From DASYXT01 sp035934555 (GTDB lineage: Bacteria; Verrucomicrobiota; Verrucomicrobiia; Limisphaerales; UBA8199), in the NCBI GenBank assembly GCA_035934555.1, contig DASYXT010000069.1, positions 36,821-100,820 of the forward strand: 64,000 nucleotides of DNA, in the 5' to 3' direction. A program made the translations under genes and the position numbers. Positions 9,533 to 18,340 of the stretch are shown here, piece after piece (the first letter of the stretch is position 1; every line of letters starts with the position of its first letter). The notes beneath the pieces were generated by a model that ran no database searches, was not told the DNA's origin, and worked only from the letters and a program-made list of their open reading frames with translations.

Positions 9533-11005
9533 ATGAGCACCCTGTTCCTCTCACCACCTTCATTTGATGGGTTCGATGGCGGCGCCGGCTCGCGCTATCA
9601 GGCGCGCCGCGAAGTCACCAGCTTCTGGTACCCAACCTGGCTGGCCCAACCCGCCGCTCTGGTCCCCGGGGCGCGGTTGCTCGACTGCCCGCCCCACGAC
9701 ATCCACATTCAGGAATGCCTCGCCGAGGCGAAGAAATACGACCACGTCATCATTCACACTTCGACGCCGTCGCTGAAGAACGATTGCAAGGTCGCCGAAG
9801 CCATCAAACAAAACCGGCCTGAAACCAGCATCGGTTTCGTGGGCGCCCATGCGGCGGTGCTGCCGACGGAAACCTTGAAGGCCTCGACCGCGATTGACTG
9901 GGTCGGACGCAAGGAGTTCGATTACACCTGCAAGGAAGTTGCCGAGGGCCGGCCCCTGGACCAGGTGCAAGGGCTCTCCTATCGCGCGCCCGATGGCCGG
10001 ATTCGGCATAACCCGGAGCGAGAGATGATCGCCAACATGGATGTTTTGCCGTGGGTGGCCGACGTCTATAAACGCGATCTCCAGATCGAGAAGTATTTTA
10101 TCGGGTACCTGCTGCATCCCTACGTGAGCCTCTACACGGGCCGCGGTTGCCCGGCGCAATGCACCTTCTGCCTCTGGCCCCAGACGATTGGCGGTCACAA
10201 ATACCGGGTGCGGTCGCCGCAAAACGTCGCCGATGAAATGGCCTATATGCAGCGGCTTTTCCCGCACGTGAAGGAATTCTTTTTCGATGATGACACCTTC
10301 ACGGCGAACCTGCCGCGCGCGCGAGAGATAGCTAAAAAGCTAGCCCCGCTTGGCCTGACGTGGTCCTGCAACAGCCGCGCCAATCTCGATTACGACACCA
10401 TCAAATCATTCAAGGATTCCGGCCTGCGTCTGTTTCTGGTCGGCTATGAAAGCGGGAATGAAGAGATTCTGACGCGCATCAAGAAGGGCGTGACGATGGA
10501 CGAGATGCGCCGGTTTACCAAGTCGTGCCATCAAGCCGGCGTCGTCATTCACGGCACCTTCATTCTCGGCCTGCCCATTGAGACGCCCCAATCCATCGAA
10601 AACACCATTCGCTTTGCCCAGGAACTCGACGTTTTCAGCATCCAGGTTTCGCTGGCGGCGCCCTATCCCGGCACTGAACTATTCGAGATGGCCCGCCAAA
10701 ACAGTTGGTTCGTAAAGAAGGACAAGACTGATTTGGTCGAAGGCGATGGATTTCAGCAGAGCGCCCTCGAGTACCCTGGTCTGAGCAAAGACGAGATTTT
10801 CGAAGCGGTTGACCGTTTTTACCGCGCTTATTACCTGCGGCCAAAGCCCATTCTGCGCATCATCAAGACGATGCTGGAAGACAAGGACGTTTTCGTACGG
10901 CGTTGTCGCGAGGGATACGAATTCTTCAAGAGCCTTCGCCAACGGAAAGAGGACCTGGCTGCTTCGAAGGCCAGCCTGGCTACGACAATTCCCGCTCAGG
11001 CCTGA
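9533..11005 (+). CDS. hpnJ: HpnJ, B12-binding radical SAM protein of hopanoid biosynthesis
   Basis: The 490-residue product begins with SPPSFDGFDGGAGSRYQA, a hallmark of HpnJ. It has an N-terminal cobalamin-binding-like domain (about 1-150) and a radical SAM domain with CPAQCTFC near residue 205. HpnJ acts late in hopanoid synthesis, in making the cyclitol ether head group of composite bacteriohopanepolyols. It shares a direction and a 15-base gap with hpnH. The C-terminal 30 residues are basic and Ala-rich and probably flexible. The palindromic repeat that follows may help end the transcript. Confidence 0.92.
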   Translation: MSTLFLSPPSFDGFDGGAGSRYQARREVTSFWYPTWLAQPAALVPGARLLDCPPHDIHIQECLAEAKKYDHVIIHTSTPSLKNDCKVAEAIKQNRPETSIGFVGAHAAVLPTETLKASTAIDWVGRKEFDYTCKEVAEGRPLDQVQGLSYRAPDGRIRHNPEREMIANMDVLPWVADVYKRDLQIEKYFIGYLLHPYVSLYTGRGCPAQCTFCLWPQTIGGHKYRVRSPQNVADEMAYMQRLFPHVKEFFFDDDTFTANLPRAREIAKKLAPLGLTWSCNSRANLDYDTIKSFKDSGLRLFLVGYESGNEEILTRIKKGVTMDEMRRFTKSCHQAGVVIHGTFILGLPIETPQSIENTIRFAQELDVFSIQVSLAAPYPGTELFEMARQNSWFVKKDKTDLVEGDGFQQSALEYPGLSKDEIFEAVDRFYRAYYLRPKPILRIIKTMLEDKDVFVRRCREGYEFFKSLRQRKEDLAASKASLATTIPAQA

Positions 11006-11011
11006 GCCGGT

Positions 11012-11125
11012 TAGCGGAGAGCGGACATTCCTGTCCGCAGCGATGTGTACCGTGCAGAATTCCAATAAAACGGAGCCGCTGGAGTTCGGAAATTGCTGCG
11101 GACTGAAGTCCGCGCGACGCTGAGC
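11012..11125. repeat. Paired palindromic element, family A, copy 1
   Basis: Two palindromes about 60 bases apart face each other: GCGGACATTCCTGTCCGC at 11021-11038, followed by AGCGATG, and GCGGACTGAAGTCCGC at 11098-11113, preceded by TTGCT. The outer flanks are related in inverted orientation. The same arrangement recurs near 21.2, 27.4 and 52.4 kb. It resembles REP/BIME elements in architecture. Confidence 0.75.
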
Positions 11126-11130
11126 GGGTC

Positions 11131-11337
11131 CTAGCTCCGGCGCCAGCCCAGGACGCGCGCCGGCAGAAATAACAGCGCGCGTATAAAGGCGAAGACTGCC
11201 CCAACGGTGATCCCCACCAACCGCAGCGGCAACGAAACCAGCCACACCAGCGGAAAGAGCACCAGCGCCAGCAACGCGACCGGCCAGCACAGCACGAACA
11301 GGATGCACCAGCCGACGAGTAAAATCAGCAGCTTCAT
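11131..11337 (-). CDS. Small two-helix membrane protein
   Basis: The 68-residue product is almost entirely hydrophobic, with two membrane helices (residues about 3-30 and 32-58) and a short basic end (RVLGWRRS). The composition is clearly that of a translated membrane protein and not a random frame. No family is recognised. It lies between the family A repeat and the secreted glycosidase-like gene, with no clear operon partner. Confidence 0.55.
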   Translation of the reverse strand: MKLLILLVGWCILFVLCWPVALLALVLFPLVWLVSLPLRLVGITVGAVFAFIRALLFLPARVLGWRRS

Positions 11338-11442
11338 AGTCAGGTAAACCTATACGCCCTGTCACCGCGGGCGTCTATTACAATTATCCCCGCGGGCTAG
11401 AACGGGGTGGATGACAGACGTCCTGGGCATACGGACTTTCAT

Positions 11443-13176
11443 TCAATTCCGCAGGCGAAAGAACTGCTGCTGCACAACGCTGGTGCTGTTGGTGAAAGGG
11501 CTGACTGCCCCGGCCACGTCGAGAAATGGGCCGCTGGCGTTGGTCGCAGCCTGCAAGGTGTAAGCACCGTTCCAGGACAGAACCACGTTGTGCTCAGGCG
11601 CGGCGCCGCGCCACACCACCAACGCACGGGGATACCACAGAACCTGGTTAAGACCGCTCCAGGCCAGGTAACCGCGGGTGAAGTCCTGGCGCGTGCCACC
11701 ATCGGAACTGTACTCATTGTCGAGCGGCCAGCCGAATGCCGTCGCGCCATTGTTCGTATTGTAGTAACTCCACAACCCATGCCGGTTGTTCACCTCAAAG
11801 GTCCCATTGGTCGAACTCATCACGGTCAGGTTCAGATGCGCGCCGCCGGCGTAGTCCTGCGCATAACCGTTCAGCCACGAATGAACCCAGGCGGTCGAAC
11901 CGTGGTCGAAAGGATCGCCCAACACAGCCTGCCCCAGGCCGCGGAAGTAGGCTGCGATAGCGGTATTGGTCGCGCCATTGCTGTAAAGGCCCTCGAATCG
12001 CTCGAAACGCTGGTAATCGGCAAACGCCGGTTTCGGTCCCGTGGCATCATTGGTTACGCCGTAATACATCGCGCCGGCTGGATTATCCGCCCATTGAAAC
12101 CAGATCGCCATTTGCACGTAGGAAGCCGAGTCAAGCGCAGCGAACGAGGTGACCAGGTTCGTATCCTGGACGGCTTGGGAAACGGACGTCGTCGTCCACC
12201 CAAACTCCGTGATGAACGTCTTCTTCGGCGTCGTCACGCCCTCATACTTCGTGCAAGCAGAACGGACCCAGTCGAGGTACTGCCGGAACGTGTTTGACGC
12301 GACCAAGCCGCCCTGGCTCAGGTACAAGTGCTGCCCGATTCCGTCCAGCGGATAGGCATGGTAGTTGGCTTTGCTGTAGGTGAACGAGCCGCCTTTCTGA
12401 ATATTGGTGCCGGTGCTGTAAGTATCATCGATATACTGCGCTCCGGCATTGGCATAGCTGCTGATGCTGCTGATGTTATGCCCAAAGACCCCGCCGAAAA
12501 GCAGCGTCACATCGTTCACCTGATGTGTGATATGCACCGCCTCCCAGCTCCGGGCCAGCATCCAACCGAAATTCGAAGGATACATAAACGTGCAGCCGGT
12601 ATAAACCCCCGGCGCCGGATTGGAATTCCAGCAGTTCGGCTCATTCCAGAGCTCATACACTTTCACCCGATCGTGGAAATGCTGCACAATCGGCCATACG
12701 GCGTTGGTTGCGAATTCGGCGACGTACGGATTATCGCCATTGCCCCCGGGAATGTTTTCGCCGTTGTTGTTGGTCCAGGCCATCTGCCCGCCCGGCCAGG
12801 AACCGCCGTCAATGAGCAGCAACACCTGCAACCCGGCCGCGCGCGCATTGTTTACAGCCGTATCGTAGTAGCCCAGCGCGGTGGCATCCCAGGTGGTGTG
12901 GCCGCTGACCAGGAACATCTCGATCCGAATCCAACCCGTCTCGCCGGCGCTCATTTGCTGCGCCACCGTCGCGCTCAGCAGCACCGCACCGCTATCGTGG
13001 TCCACCGCCCAGCCGTTGTCGGCACCATACGGTCCACCTGCACGGGTGTTGAGCGTGGAATAAAAGAGACCAGCAAAAGCGACTCCGAAACCCGCCATTC
13101 GCCACAACCTACCAAGGTCAGAAGCGAGGATTGCGCCAAAAAAATGCAGCAAACGACGCCTGGAGTGTCTGATCAT
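11443..13176 (-). CDS. Secreted clan GH-A glycosidase-like protein
   Basis: I chose the ATG at 13176 because a longer frame from 13221 would start inside a terminator-like hairpin; an ATG at 13098 followed by a hydrophobic stretch is another possible start. The catalytic domain shows the clan A acid/base motif ELWNEPN (Glu 179 from this start) and a candidate nucleophile in FITEFGW (Glu 324), about 145 residues apart as expected for a TIM-barrel glycosidase of GH5/GH39 type. The last 45 residues (LQAATNASGPF..., ending FFRLRN) resemble the C-terminal module of the giant protein at 54-61 kb and may be a sorting or adhesion module. The substrate cannot be assigned. Confidence 0.78.
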   Translation of the reverse strand: MIRHSRRRLLHFFGAILASDLGRLWRMAGFGVAFAGLFYSTLNTRAGGPYGADNGWAVDHDSGAVLLSATVAQQMSAGETGWIRIEMFLVSGHTTWDATALGYYDTAVNNARAAGLQVLLLIDGGSWPGGQMAWTNNNGENIPGGNGDNPYVAEFATNAVWPIVQHFHDRVKVYELWNEPNCWNSNPAPGVYTGCTFMYPSNFGWMLARSWEAVHITHQVNDVTLLFGGVFGHNISSISSYANAGAQYIDDTYSTGTNIQKGGSFTYSKANYHAYPLDGIGQHLYLSQGGLVASNTFRQYLDWVRSACTKYEGVTTPKKTFITEFGWTTTSVSQAVQDTNLVTSFAALDSASYVQMAIWFQWADNPAGAMYYGVTNDATGPKPAFADYQRFERFEGLYSNGATNTAIAAYFRGLGQAVLGDPFDHGSTAWVHSWLNGYAQDYAGGAHLNLTVMSSTNGTFEVNNRHGLWSYYNTNNGATAFGWPLDNEYSSDGGTRQDFTRGYLAWSGLNQVLWYPRALVVWRGAAPEHNVVLSWNGAYTLQAATNASGPFLDVAGAVSPFTNSTSVVQQQFFRLRN

Positions 13177-13203
13177 GCGTGGTTGGACTGGGGCGCACAA
13201 ACA

Positions 13204-13231
13204 AAAAGGCCGGATTCTCATCCGGCCTTTT
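13204..13231. terminator. Perfect 12-bp hairpin with flanking A and T tracts; terminator or attenuator
   Basis: AAAAGGCCGGAT, a TCTC loop and its exact complement form a bidirectional intrinsic-terminator shape. On the minus strand it is followed by TTTTTG and lies about 30 bases upstream of the glycosidase ATG. There is no gene on either side that it would obviously terminate, so a role as a leader attenuator for the minus-strand gene is possible. Confidence 0.6.
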
Positions 13232-13582
13232 CGTACACATTCTACAAAAGAGAACTTAAATTCTTTTCAGCAGCCCTGCTCGGGGACCACCGTTAACACA
13301 CCTGTAGCCTACCCGATCCGCTGTCCCTTGCCAGTCACCAGTTCTGGGGACAAGGGCCGAAACAAGGCTCGCCAGTCCAGCGTAGCGATAACCCGAAAAG
13401 CGCAGCCTAAGCCGGGGGTTTACTAGCGAGCCGAGGCCGGAGAATCCGTGGATTTGGACGGTGATTTAGACCTGTCCAAATGCGGTTAAAGCCTTGCTTC
13501 ACAGCTACTTGGATCCCGGTCGCGCTCCGCGCCTTGGACCTGGACGCCGCAAGCATCCGCCATTACGGCGTTCATCAATCAT
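13232..13582. other. Intergenic stretch without a recognised gene
   Basis: No convincing reading frame is present. A TAGAAT box lies on the minus strand near 13242-13247 and could serve the glycosidase gene, but no good -35 sequence accompanies it. The part at 13340-13440 is rich in short complementary GC segments and might fold, but it matches no riboswitch class that I can confirm. Confidence 0.35.
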
Positions 13583-14359
13583 ATGAAAACAATTGCTGTT
13601 CAATGTTCACATCTTCTGGCTGGGAATTGCTCACAAATACAGGGTTCCATTTGTTCCATTTTAATAATCGCTTCCCTGTCCGGGTGTACCGGTCTGAAGC
13701 CGCTCAGGGGCGGGCGCGGTTCAACAATTCCAAACCGATCGGGTGCCCCGGCCCAAATGCTCATTCAGGGTGAGAACCCGTCGCAACCCTCCCGCCAAAC
13801 ACAGGACACGGTGCGCGTGCGCACCTACACGCTGCCGGAGGCGAAACCAGCCAGCCCATCTCGCGCCTTTGCAGCAGTTCCAAATGACTCCGGCCCGAGC
13901 CAGGCGCCATCCGCAGCGACGGAAACTCCTGCACCACAGTCCCTCACGCCAGGTTCTGTGCAGGTCACTGAACGCGAAGAGACGCATGCGACGACGGAAT
14001 TGGGCGCAGCGCAAAAGGACACCGGCCGTGACCTGGCGGCGAAGCTGGCGAGCCTGAAATCGGTGACCTGGATGGGAGTGGTGGTATTCCTCTTCGGCCT
14101 GACATCGCTCTTCTGGCCTCCGCTGAAAGCGTTGATTGGGAGTGTCACGACCAGTGTCGGGGTGAGCGTGGGCGGATTACTACTGGTGGTATTGCCGACG
14201 CTGATTGCCGGCAACGAACTGTTGATCCTGGCGGTTGTGCTGGGAGTAGTCGCCGCTTGGTTTCTGGCGCATCGCCATGGGCAACTACGCGGCGCACTCA
14301 ACGCGCAACCCCCTGCGACCACCCCGGCCTCCGCACCAGCCAAGCCACCCACCGGTTAA
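13583..14359 (+). CDS. Lipoprotein with Pro/Thr-rich linker and two C-terminal membrane helices
   Basis: The 258-residue product has a hydrophobic segment ending in the lipobox-like ASLSGC (Cys near residue 35). A long Pro/Ser/Thr/Gln linker (residues about 50-150) follows, then three hydrophobic segments between about 160 and 235 (WMGVVVFLFGLTSLFW, VGGLLLVVLPTLIAG, LLILAVVLGVVAAWFLA). It ends in a Pro/Ala-rich tail. The function is unknown. It is 43 bases upstream of the EIIA gene in the same direction. Confidence 0.6.
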   Translation: MKTIAVQCSHLLAGNCSQIQGSICSILIIASLSGCTGLKPLRGGRGSTIPNRSGAPAQMLIQGENPSQPSRQTQDTVRVRTYTLPEAKPASPSRAFAAVPNDSGPSQAPSAATETPAPQSLTPGSVQVTEREETHATTELGAAQKDTGRDLAAKLASLKSVTWMGVVVFLFGLTSLFWPPLKALIGSVTTSVGVSVGGLLLVVLPTLIAGNELLILAVVLGVVAAWFLAHRHGQLRGALNAQPPATTPASAPAKPPTG

Positions 14360-14402
14360 CATTTCCTTTACGCGGTTGGCGTGACGCCTAGACTACGCGC
14401 CG

Positions 14403-14882
14403 ATGAAAACTTCCAAGACTTTGGCCTTGAGCGAACTGCTGTCGCCGGCGCGGATGGATTTGAACCTGGCCAGCAAGGACCGCGACGGAGTCCTGAGGGA
14501 ATTGGTGGACCTGATCCCGGAGTTAGCGGACCAGCCGGAGTCCCGCCAGACCTTGTTGCGTGCCTTGTACGAACGGGAAGAGCTGCACAGCACCGGGATC
14601 GGGGACGGGATCGCGCTGCCTCATTCGCGTAATCCGCTGGTCGGGCTGGTGGACCATCCCTTGATGGTATTCGGGCGGCACGCGGGAGGGATTCCCTATG
14701 GGGCGATTGACTCGGCGCCTGCGCGGTTGTTTTTTCTGGTGGTGGCGCCAACGGTGACACAACATCTGGCGGTGCTGGCCCGGCTGACCCGGGTATTGAA
14801 CAATCCCAATGTGCGCGAAGGGCTGCTGTCCGCCGGCACGGCCGAGGTAGTGCTGGAATTACTCAGGAACGCTGAGAAGTAA
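14403..14882 (+). CDS. PTS EIIA type-2 (PtsN-like) domain protein
   Basis: The 159-residue product is a single EIIA fructose/mannitol-type domain. The phosphorylatable His lies in IALPHSR (residues about 73-79), preceded by the typical STGIGDG. Downstream, LFFLVVAP and QHLAVLARLTRVL match the fold. Without EIIB or EIIC neighbours it more likely acts as a regulatory EIIA of PtsN type than in sugar import. Its start is the ATG at 14403. Confidence 0.88.
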   Translation: MKTSKTLALSELLSPARMDLNLASKDRDGVLRELVDLIPELADQPESRQTLLRALYEREELHSTGIGDGIALPHSRNPLVGLVDHPLMVFGRHAGGIPYGAIDSAPARLFFLVVAPTVTQHLAVLARLTRVLNNPNVREGLLSAGTAEVVLELLRNAEK

Positions 14883-14956
14883 GCGTTTTTGGAATTGCGG
14901 TTCGGCCAAAAGGAGCTGGCGCGTCACGGAAGCAACCGAACCCCTCAGCGTTTGCT

Positions 14957-15421
14957 TTATACTTCACTTGGAAAGCCTTGCTGGCGCAACGCCTCAAACA
15001 GCACGAGCGCCACGCAATTGGACAGGTTGAGTGAGCGCGAGGCGGGATGGAACATGGGGATGCGCAACCAGCGGTCCGTGCCCTTTTGCAACAGACTCTG
15101 CGGCAATCCCGCTGTTTCCCGCCCGAACACCAGGTAATCGTCCGAACGGAATTTTGCCTGGGTGTACAACTGTGGCGCGCCAGACTCGATAAACCACAGG
15201 GCGGCGCCGGAGGGCAGTTGCCGCTCAAACGCCGTCCAGTCGGGCCACCGTTTCCATTCGAGCTGCTGCCAATAATCCATGCCGGCGCGCTTGAGCTGAG
15301 CATCATCGAGCCGGAAGCCCAAAGGTTCAATCAAGTGCAGCCGCGTTCGCGTGGCCGCGCACAGCCGCGCGACGTTGCCCGTGTTGGGCGGGATTTCCGG
15401 TTCGACCAGCACCACGTTCAT
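14957..15421 (-). CDS. trmL: TrmL, tRNA (cytidine/uridine-34 2'-O)-methyltransferase
   Basis: The 154-residue product is a minimal SPOUT methyltransferase that methylates the wobble ribose of certain leucine tRNAs with SAM. Diagnostic segments are VEPEIPPNTGNVARLC at the N-terminus, then YLVFGRETAGLP, IPMFHPASRSLNLS and a C-terminal knot helix. I take the ATG at 15421 because MNVVLVEPEIP is the normal family N-terminus. The start lies 95 bases inside the end of truA, in another frame, so the two are translationally linked. Confidence 0.92.
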   Translation of the reverse strand: MNVVLVEPEIPPNTGNVARLCAATRTRLHLIEPLGFRLDDAQLKRAGMDYWQQLEWKRWPDWTAFERQLPSGAALWFIESGAPQLYTQAKFRSDDYLVFGRETAGLPQSLLQKGTDRWLRIPMFHPASRSLNLSNCVALVLFEALRQQGFPSEV

Positions 15422-16196
15422 TGGATTTATTCGAGCGATAAAACACCTTCCACAAGACCAGGCCATGGGCCGGGGCAGTCATGCCGGCCACGCGCCGGTT
15501 CTTTTTGTCCAGCATGTGGCCGATTTCCTCGGGCGCGAATTTTTTCAAACCGGCCTGGACGAGTGTGCCAACGATGCCGCGGCACATTTTGTAGAGGAAA
15601 CCCTCGCCTTCGATGATGAAGGTGATGAGCGGGCCGCGGCATTGTACCTGGCACTTCGAGAGCGTTCGAGTAGTCGATTCCCGCGCATAGCCCGGGTTGG
15701 AGGTAAAGGAGCTGAAATCGTGCGTGCCAAGAAAGGCGGCGGAGGCGCGGCGCATGATGCGCAACTCCAGGGGCCGGGGCACGTGCCACGCCGTATGGCG
15801 CAGCAGGGGGTTCATGGCGGGATGGTTCCAGATAAAGTAGCGGTATTGTTTGCCGGACGCATCGAACCGGGCATGGAAATCGGCCCGAACACGGCTGGCG
15901 CCCAGTACGCGGATGTCCTCGGCCAACCAGGCGTTGAGGGCGAGCAGCAGTTTGCGTGAGCTGAGTTTTGCCTCGGCAGCGGGGATGGCGAAATGCGCGA
16001 CCATGCCCAAGGCGTGGACCCCGGTATCAGTCCGGCTGGAACTGTGCAGCCGCGGTCCGCAGGGGAAGAGTTTGGCCAAAGCCTCCTCGACCTTCTCTTG
16101 CACACCGGTGCCGATTTTTTGCACCTGCCAGCCCTGGTAAGCAGTGCCGTCATACGCGATGACCAACTTGAATTTGGCGGTCTCGGTGCGGGACAT
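15327..16196 (-). CDS. truA: TruA, tRNA pseudouridine(38-40) synthase
   Basis: The 289-residue product has the catalytic Asp 57 in SRTDTGVHALG. The RYFIWNHP, DFSSF and GEGFLYKMCRGIVGTLV segments of TruA are also present. The family normally stops soon after the GLVLWKVFY-like strand; here about 35 further basic residues (RSNKSNERGAGR...) are encoded by the DNA that overlaps the start of trmL. It lies nine bases after ruvX, so ruvX-truA-trmL form an operon on the minus strand. Confidence 0.94.
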   Translation of the reverse strand: MSRTETAKFKLVIAYDGTAYQGWQVQKIGTGVQEKVEEALAKLFPCGPRLHSSSRTDTGVHALGMVAHFAIPAAEAKLSSRKLLLALNAWLAEDIRVLGASRVRADFHARFDASGKQYRYFIWNHPAMNPLLRHTAWHVPRPLELRIMRRASAAFLGTHDFSSFTSNPGYARESTTRTLSKCQVQCRGPLITFIIEGEGFLYKMCRGIVGTLVQAGLKKFAPEEIGHMLDKKNRRVAGMTAPAHGLVLWKVFYRSNKSNERGAGRTGNPAQHGQRRAAVRGHANAAALD

Positions 16197-16205
16197 GGGG
16201 CTGAG

Positions 16206-16622
16206 TCAACTCGTTCGCAGGCTGTCCAGGTAACTTTGCAACAGGAGCGCGGCGGCGGTTTGGTCCACCTTTTCCTTGCGTTTCTGCCGGCGGACCTTGC
16301 CCTCGATCAGGAACCGGTTGGCCATGACCGAAGTTAATCGTTCATCCCAGGTTTGAATCGGAATGGTCAGGGCGCCTTTGAGCGCCGCGGCAAAATCCTG
16401 CACCTTGAGTGCGGCGGGGCCGTAGCTGCCGTCCATGTTCCTGGGCAGGCCGACGAGGATCAATTCGACCTCCTTGTCGCGCAGGAGTTCTTTGAGCTTT
16501 TCGAGGAACGCGGCAAAAGGTTCGGCGGGCAAATAGGTCAACGGCTGAGCAATGAGCTTGAGCTCGTCGCTCAAGGCCACACCGATCCGTTTGGTCCCGT
16601 GGTCAAGCGCCAAAATCCGCAT
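16206..16622 (-). CDS. ruvX: RuvX/YqgF, RNase H-fold nuclease
   Basis: The 138-residue product starts at the ATG at 16622, giving the usual N-terminus MRILALDHGTKRIGVALSD with the metal-binding Asp 7. LILVGLPRNMDGS, TWDERLTSV and VDQTAAALLLQSYLD are the other conserved acidic sites. The family processes 16S rRNA 5' ends or resolves Holliday junctions. It is first in the ruvX-truA-trmL operon. A longer frame to 16679 adds residues not seen in the family. Confidence 0.93.
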   Translation of the reverse strand: MRILALDHGTKRIGVALSDELKLIAQPLTYLPAEPFAAFLEKLKELLRDKEVELILVGLPRNMDGSYGPAALKVQDFAAALKGALTIPIQTWDERLTSVMANRFLIEGKVRRQKRKEKVDQTAAALLLQSYLDSLRTS

Positions 16623-16874
16623 GGGACTAGTTTGACGCAAACTTGCTGGAAGGAAAGAAACGAAAGCGGGCGGGAGCATATCCGGGCGGCGCGATTGACG
16701 CCTGGTGGGGCTTGAAGGGAAAGAGCGGCAGAGGGCTGCCGCAGTCCATGACGCTGCCGCGAGTGTTCGCGCACCAATCAGGTTCGCGCGCCAATCATTT
16801 TCCGCGAGGTTTTGAACTGCGGCAGCCCTGCCCCTGCTTTCCCGCCGGATGTTGGTCGCAAACCCCGGTTCGGC

Positions 16875-18161
16875 CTAGAAAGTTTTCATAACCCGCGCGG
16901 CCGCCTGGACGGTCTTCTCGATATCGGCGGTGGTGTGGGCGGTCGAGAGGAATCCGGCCTCAAACTGCGAGGGCGCGAAATAGACGCCTTCGGCCAACAT
17001 GCCGTGAAAGTAGGTCTTGAAACGTTCGCGGTCGCTGCTCATCGCGTCTTCCAGGTTGTGGACCGGTTGGCTGGTAAAGTAGGCACAGAACATCGAACCG
17101 CAGCGGTTAAACTGGACCGACACGCCGGCGCTTTGAGCGGCGTCTTTCAGGCCGCGTTCGAGCTCACCGCCGAGTTGCTCGAGGCGGAGGTACGCCTGGC
17201 CGCTTGCCAGTTCCTCCAACGCCGCGATGCCGGCCGCCATGGCGACCGGGTTGCCGCTGAGCGTGCCCGCCTGATAAACCGGGCCTACGGGCGCAAGGCA
17301 ATCCATGATGTCGGCGCGGCCACCGAAGGCGCCGACGGGCAAGCCGCCGCCGATAATCTTCCCGAAGCACGATAAATCGGGTTTGATGCCGAAACGCTCT
17401 TGTGCGCCACCTTTCGCGAGCCGGAAGCCGGTCATGACTTCGTCGAAAATGAGCAGCGCGTCGTTGCGTTGGGTGATATCGCGCAAAAATTCCAAATATC
17501 CTGGCCGAGGCAAATAGAGGCCGGCGTTGCCCGGCACCGGTTCGACGATGATTCCGGCGATTTGCCCGGCATTGGCCGCAAAGGCGGCTTCGAGGGCAGC
17601 GCGATCATTGTATGGGAGCACGATGGTGTGCTGAGTGAACGCGGCGGGGACGCCGGCGCTATCGGGGTTGCCAAAGGTCAACGCGCCGGAGCCGGCCTTC
17701 ACGAGCAAGGAATCGGAATGACCATGGTAGCAACCGTCGAACTTGATGATTTTGTCGCGGCGCGTAAAGCCGCGCGCCAGGCGAATGGCCGACATGGTTG
17801 CTTCGGTGCCGGAGTTGCACATCCGCACCTTCTGCACGCTGGGCACGAGCGAGCAGATCAAGCGGGCCATGGTGACTTCGAAGGGGTTTGGGATGCCGAA
17901 GCTGGTGCCGTGGGCTGCGGTGTCCTGGACAGCTTTGATAATCTTCGGATGCGCATGGCCCAGAATGGCCGGGCCCCATGTGCCCACGTAATCGATGTAT
18001 TCGTTGCCATCGACGTCCCACACATGTGCGCCTTGTGCACGGTCCGCAAAGAAGGGCTGGCCACCGACGGCGCGGAAGGCGCGCACGGGCGAGTTGACAC
18101 CGCCGGGAATGCGCTTCAGCGCTTCGGCGAAGAGTTGGTCGGATTTAGTGCGCGAGCTCAC
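16875..18161 (-). CDS. hemL: Glutamate-1-semialdehyde 2,1-aminomutase
   Basis: The 428-residue product converts glutamate-1-semialdehyde to 5-aminolevulinate in the C5 tetrapyrrole pathway. It has FAEALKRIPGGVNSPVRAF at the start, the PLP contact MCNSGTEATMSAIRLARG, FDEVMTGFR and the PLP-Lys in CFGKIIGGGLPVGAFGG. The length is normal and the gene appears intact. It stands alone, 252 bases before ruvX and after the M16 peptidase gene on the same strand. Confidence 0.96.
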   Translation of the reverse strand: MSSRTKSDQLFAEALKRIPGGVNSPVRAFRAVGGQPFFADRAQGAHVWDVDGNEYIDYVGTWGPAILGHAHPKIIKAVQDTAAHGTSFGIPNPFEVTMARLICSLVPSVQKVRMCNSGTEATMSAIRLARGFTRRDKIIKFDGCYHGHSDSLLVKAGSGALTFGNPDSAGVPAAFTQHTIVLPYNDRAALEAAFAANAGQIAGIIVEPVPGNAGLYLPRPGYLEFLRDITQRNDALLIFDEVMTGFRLAKGGAQERFGIKPDLSCFGKIIGGGLPVGAFGGRADIMDCLAPVGPVYQAGTLSGNPVAMAAGIAALEELASGQAYLRLEQLGGELERGLKDAAQSAGVSVQFNRCGSMFCAYFTSQPVHNLEDAMSSDRERFKTYFHGMLAEGVYFAPSQFEAGFLSTAHTTADIEKTVQAAARVMKTF

Positions 18162-18230
18162 GCCGGAATAGTACTGGGGACCGGGAACAACGCACGTGGA
18201 ATTATAGGGAATTAAAAGTGCCGGCGGGGT

Positions 18231-18308
18231 GAACGCAAAGGCGCAAAGACCCGAAGGCGCAAAGCTGCAAGTGATAAGGTTTCTTCGCGCCTCCGCGCCT
18301 TTGCGTCC
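18231..18308. repeat. Inverted repeat between the M16 peptidase gene and hemL
   Basis: ACGCAAAGGCGC at 18233-18244 is matched exactly by GCGCCTTTGCGT at 18295-18306. The space between holds more AAGGCGCAAAG-type sequence. This GCGCCTTTGCG motif is a common intergenic repeat in several bacterial phyla. It could fold into a hairpin that ends the M16 gene transcript. Confidence 0.6.
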
Positions 18309-18340
18309 ACGCGTCTGTCTCGCAAATAATTCCTGCTTCC

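Noticed and set aside
12328..13296. A 322-codon plus-strand frame over the glycosidase-like gene and the hairpin
   Set aside because: The minus strand has catalytic motifs and a signal; the plus-strand frame has none.
13340..13440. A possible cyclic-di-GMP riboswitch before the 13583 lipoprotein gene
   Set aside because: Some short GC segments are suggestive, but the conserved core of the class could not be placed; a covariance-model search would decide.
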